This document shows, in pieces, positions 62,641 to 64,000 of a DNA stretch of 64,000 nt; position 1 is the stretch's first letter; every line of letters starts with the position of its first letter. Source of the DNA: Paenibacillus_AB hodogayensis (GTDB lineage: Bacteria; Bacillota; Bacilli; Paenibacillales; NBRC-103111). The translations under genes were made by a program, and so were the position numbers. The notes under the pieces were generated by a model that ran no database searches, was not told the origin of the DNA, and was given only the letters and a program-made list of their open reading frames with translations. The DNA is taken from contig NZ_BAAAYO010000001.1 of NCBI RefSeq assembly GCF_039536325.1, forward strand, positions 124,001 through 188,000, written 5' to 3'.

Positions 62641-62683
62641 GACTATAATACTACAAGAAGCAAGCCAAGGGAGGCTTCGGTCG

Positions 62684-63568
62684 ATGGAGCCGATGAAGAA
62701 AAAAGAAGATTTTGAAGGAACGCCGTTTCCTTTTAAAATGTCGATTCAGCAGCGCATACCGAACTTGGTAAACGCCCATTGGCACGAGCACCCCGAATTT
62801 ATCCGGGTACTGAAAGGCCCGGTCACGGTGCAGATCGACAGCGATACGTTTATCGGCTCGGAGGGCGATCTGTTTTTTATTAACAGCAACCGGATTCATT
62901 CGGTTATGACACAAGCCGGCCCGGATGGCCGGGGCGGGGAAATTCAGGGCATGGTGTTCGACAAGTCGCTGCTGCTGCGCATCGCGGACAGCCCGAACAT
63001 TCGCCATGCGCTCACGCAGCTCGCCGCATCCGACGCGGTCCGCAGCCGCTATGACGGAACGCATCCACTAACGGCCGGACTGCTCGCGGACATGGAGGCT
63101 GCCTACCGGGAATTTACGGCGCGCGACCTCGGCTTCGAGTTGGGCATTGCGGCATGCATCTACCGGATGATGACCGCGCTGCTGCGTCTGCACCGCCCGC
63201 ACCCTTCCGCCGCTGCCGCCGCGGACGCGTACGCCGCCTATTCGAGCCGCCTCAAGCCAGCCGTCGATTACATGGAAAGCCGCTTCGCGGAGAAGGTGTA
63301 CATGGAGGCCGTCTGCCAAACCGTCAACATGAGCCTGTACCACTTCTCCAGCATGTTTAAAAAAGCTTTCGGCATTCCGCCGATCCAATATTTGACCCGC
63401 ATCCGCATCGGACAGGCCAAGCGAATGCTCGTCGACCTGGAGCTGCCGATTACGGAAATCGCCGAGCGCTGCGGCTTTTGCAACATCAATTATTTCGATA
63501 AAGTATTCAAGCGGCAAAGCGGCTTTACGCCGTTGGAGTACCGCAAGCGCTTCGCTGCGATTTCCTGA
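62684..63568 (+). CDS. AraC-family regulator with cupin sensor domain
   Basis: A 294-residue regulator. The N-terminal cupin (about 20-130; AHWHEHPEFIRVLKGPVTVQID, FFINSNRIHSV) is followed by two helix-turn-helix units (about 195-290; VYMEAVCQTVNMSLYHFSSMFKKAFGIPPIQYLTRIRI and LPITEIAERCGFCNINYFDKVFKRQSGFTPLEYR). Such proteins sense sugars. The ATG at 62684 follows AAGGGAGGCTTCGG. It is divergent from the FAD oxidoreductase gene and carries a cre-like site in its promoter. Its last 44 bp overlap the end of the convergent hydrolase gene. Confidence 0.9.
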   Translation: MEPMKKKEDFEGTPFPFKMSIQQRIPNLVNAHWHEHPEFIRVLKGPVTVQIDSDTFIGSEGDLFFINSNRIHSVMTQAGPDGRGGEIQGMVFDKSLLLRIADSPNIRHALTQLAASDAVRSRYDGTHPLTAGLLADMEAAYREFTARDLGFELGIAACIYRMMTALLRLHRPHPSAAAAADAYAAYSSRLKPAVDYMESRFAEKVYMEAVCQTVNMSLYHFSSMFKKAFGIPPIQYLTRIRIGQAKRMLVDLELPITEIAERCGFCNINYFDKVFKRQSGFTPLEYRKRFAAIS

Positions 63569-64000
63569 GTCCGTATTTGTCGAGCAGCAGGCAGGCGGTC
63601 AAGGCGGCGCTCCAATGGTAGTCGCGGATCGCATCGACTTTATTGCGGATGTTGTACGGCTTTCTCGGCGGCCCCTTGCGGTCGCATTCGGTCGGAGGGA
63701 GCTCGTCCTTGGCATCGTAATATTCGAAGATCACCCCATACCGTTCGTAATAGCGATTCACCATGGCGATCGTCGCATCGGCCAGCTTCGCGGCCTCGTC
63801 GGTACGGCCGTGACGCTTCAAGCCTTGCACGATCATATAGTTCAAGTTGATCCACGTCGGCCCTCTCCACATATCGGTCCCCCACGTCGGCTCGGATACG
63901 GCCAGACTCGGTACCGGACAAGCCGTGCCGAAATGGGCAGGATCGCGCAGCAGCGCCAGAAGCCGGTCGGCATAGCCCGTAGGTAGCTCCTCCAGCAGGA
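63525..64000 (-). CDS. C-terminal part of an MGH1-like glycoside hydrolase (cut by the window edge)
   Basis: The frame is open to the edge of the window, so the true start lies beyond 64000. The visible 158 residues include SLAVSEPTWGTDMWRGPTWINLNYMIVQGL, the conserved block with the catalytic Asp/Glu region of the (alpha/alpha)6 hydrolase barrels (GH37/GH63-like), and IFEYYDAKDELPP, the usual late segment. The stop lies within the 3' end of the AraC gene. The substrate is unknown. Neighbouring FAD oxidoreductase and AraC genes suggest a carbohydrate catabolic region. Confidence 0.8.
   Translation of the reverse strand, partial: LLEELPTGYADRLLALLRDPAHFGTACPVPSLAVSEPTWGTDMWRGPTWINLNYMIVQGLKRHGRTDEAAKLADATIAMVNRYYERYGVIFEYYDAKDELPPTECDRKGPPRKPYNIRNKVDAIRDYHWSAALTACLLLDKYGLRKSQRSACGTPTA

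Overview
The window looks like chromosomal DNA of a Paenibacillaceae-type Firmicute (Paenibacillus or Cohnella-like). It is GC-rich, yet has Bacillus-type purine-rich ribosome binding sites, frequent TTG/GTG starts, a YesM/YesN-type two-component pair, a GltC-like regulator, a ydaO-type c-di-AMP riboswitch and a large carbohydrate-active repertoire. This assignment is inferred from gene content; no rRNA, tRNA or housekeeping marker is present. No CRISPR array, prophage or intact insertion sequence was seen.

Layout. 0.2-3.2 kb: a class III aminotransferase, two small proteins and 3-methyladenine glycosylase (tag) with a LexA-like box. 3.3-11.2 kb (minus): a glycan/lipid catabolic cluster with two GH78-like rhamnosidases around a ceramidase-like hydrolase and an SDR. 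11.4-12.9 kb: a MerR regulator and an HSL-type esterase that lacks its catalytic His. 12.9-19.7 kb (minus): a tightly overlapping operon of metal-complex ABC transporter (binding protein, permease, ATPase) and a CobN-like chelatase, headed by a sigma-A promoter with tandem Zur-like boxes. 20.0-24.3 kb: a DUF1992 protein, a 123-124 bp tandem repeat array, an MFS exporter and a GH26-type hydrolase.

24.6-37.8 kb: a MHYT-PAS-GGDEF-EAL cyclic-di-GMP gene appears split in two. Its 5' part ends at 26080 and a decayed 3' EAL remnant lies at 37329-37836. The roughly 11 kb between them is entirely minus strand: a beta-helix protein, a sialidase-like protein, two sugar-type solute-binding proteins, a YesN/YesM-like regulator-kinase pair, and then decayed aldo/keto reductase and SDR genes plus an unidentified gene end.

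37.9-45.4 kb: gltC-like regulator convergent with NADP-type glutamate dehydrogenase; a c-di-AMP riboswitch with terminator in front of a 60-residue membrane protein; a very large hybrid histidine kinase with two kinase modules and its SARP-like response regulator. 45.6-53.1 kb: stress and housekeeping genes (FrnE-like DsbA, a lipoprotein, a histidine phosphatase, OhrR-like regulator plus glutathione peroxidase, SGNH hydrolase, methionine aminopeptidase, a multi-PAS kinase). 53.3-58.2 kb: a probable sugar-acid operon (IlvD/Edd dehydratase, M81 peptidase-family protein, SDR) divergent from a GntR regulator. 58.3-64.0 kb: a PatB/MalY-type lyase, AraC regulator divergent from a VOC protein, FAD oxidoreductase divergent from a second AraC regulator with a cre-like site, and a truncated glycoside hydrolase at the edge.

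The most interesting leads are the c-di-AMP riboswitch over a tiny membrane protein, the Zur-like operator over a CobN/ABC-transporter operon, the interrupted cyclic-di-GMP gene with its cargo, and the esterase with Cys at the catalytic His position. All functional names rest on motif and family recognition by eye; no search was run.
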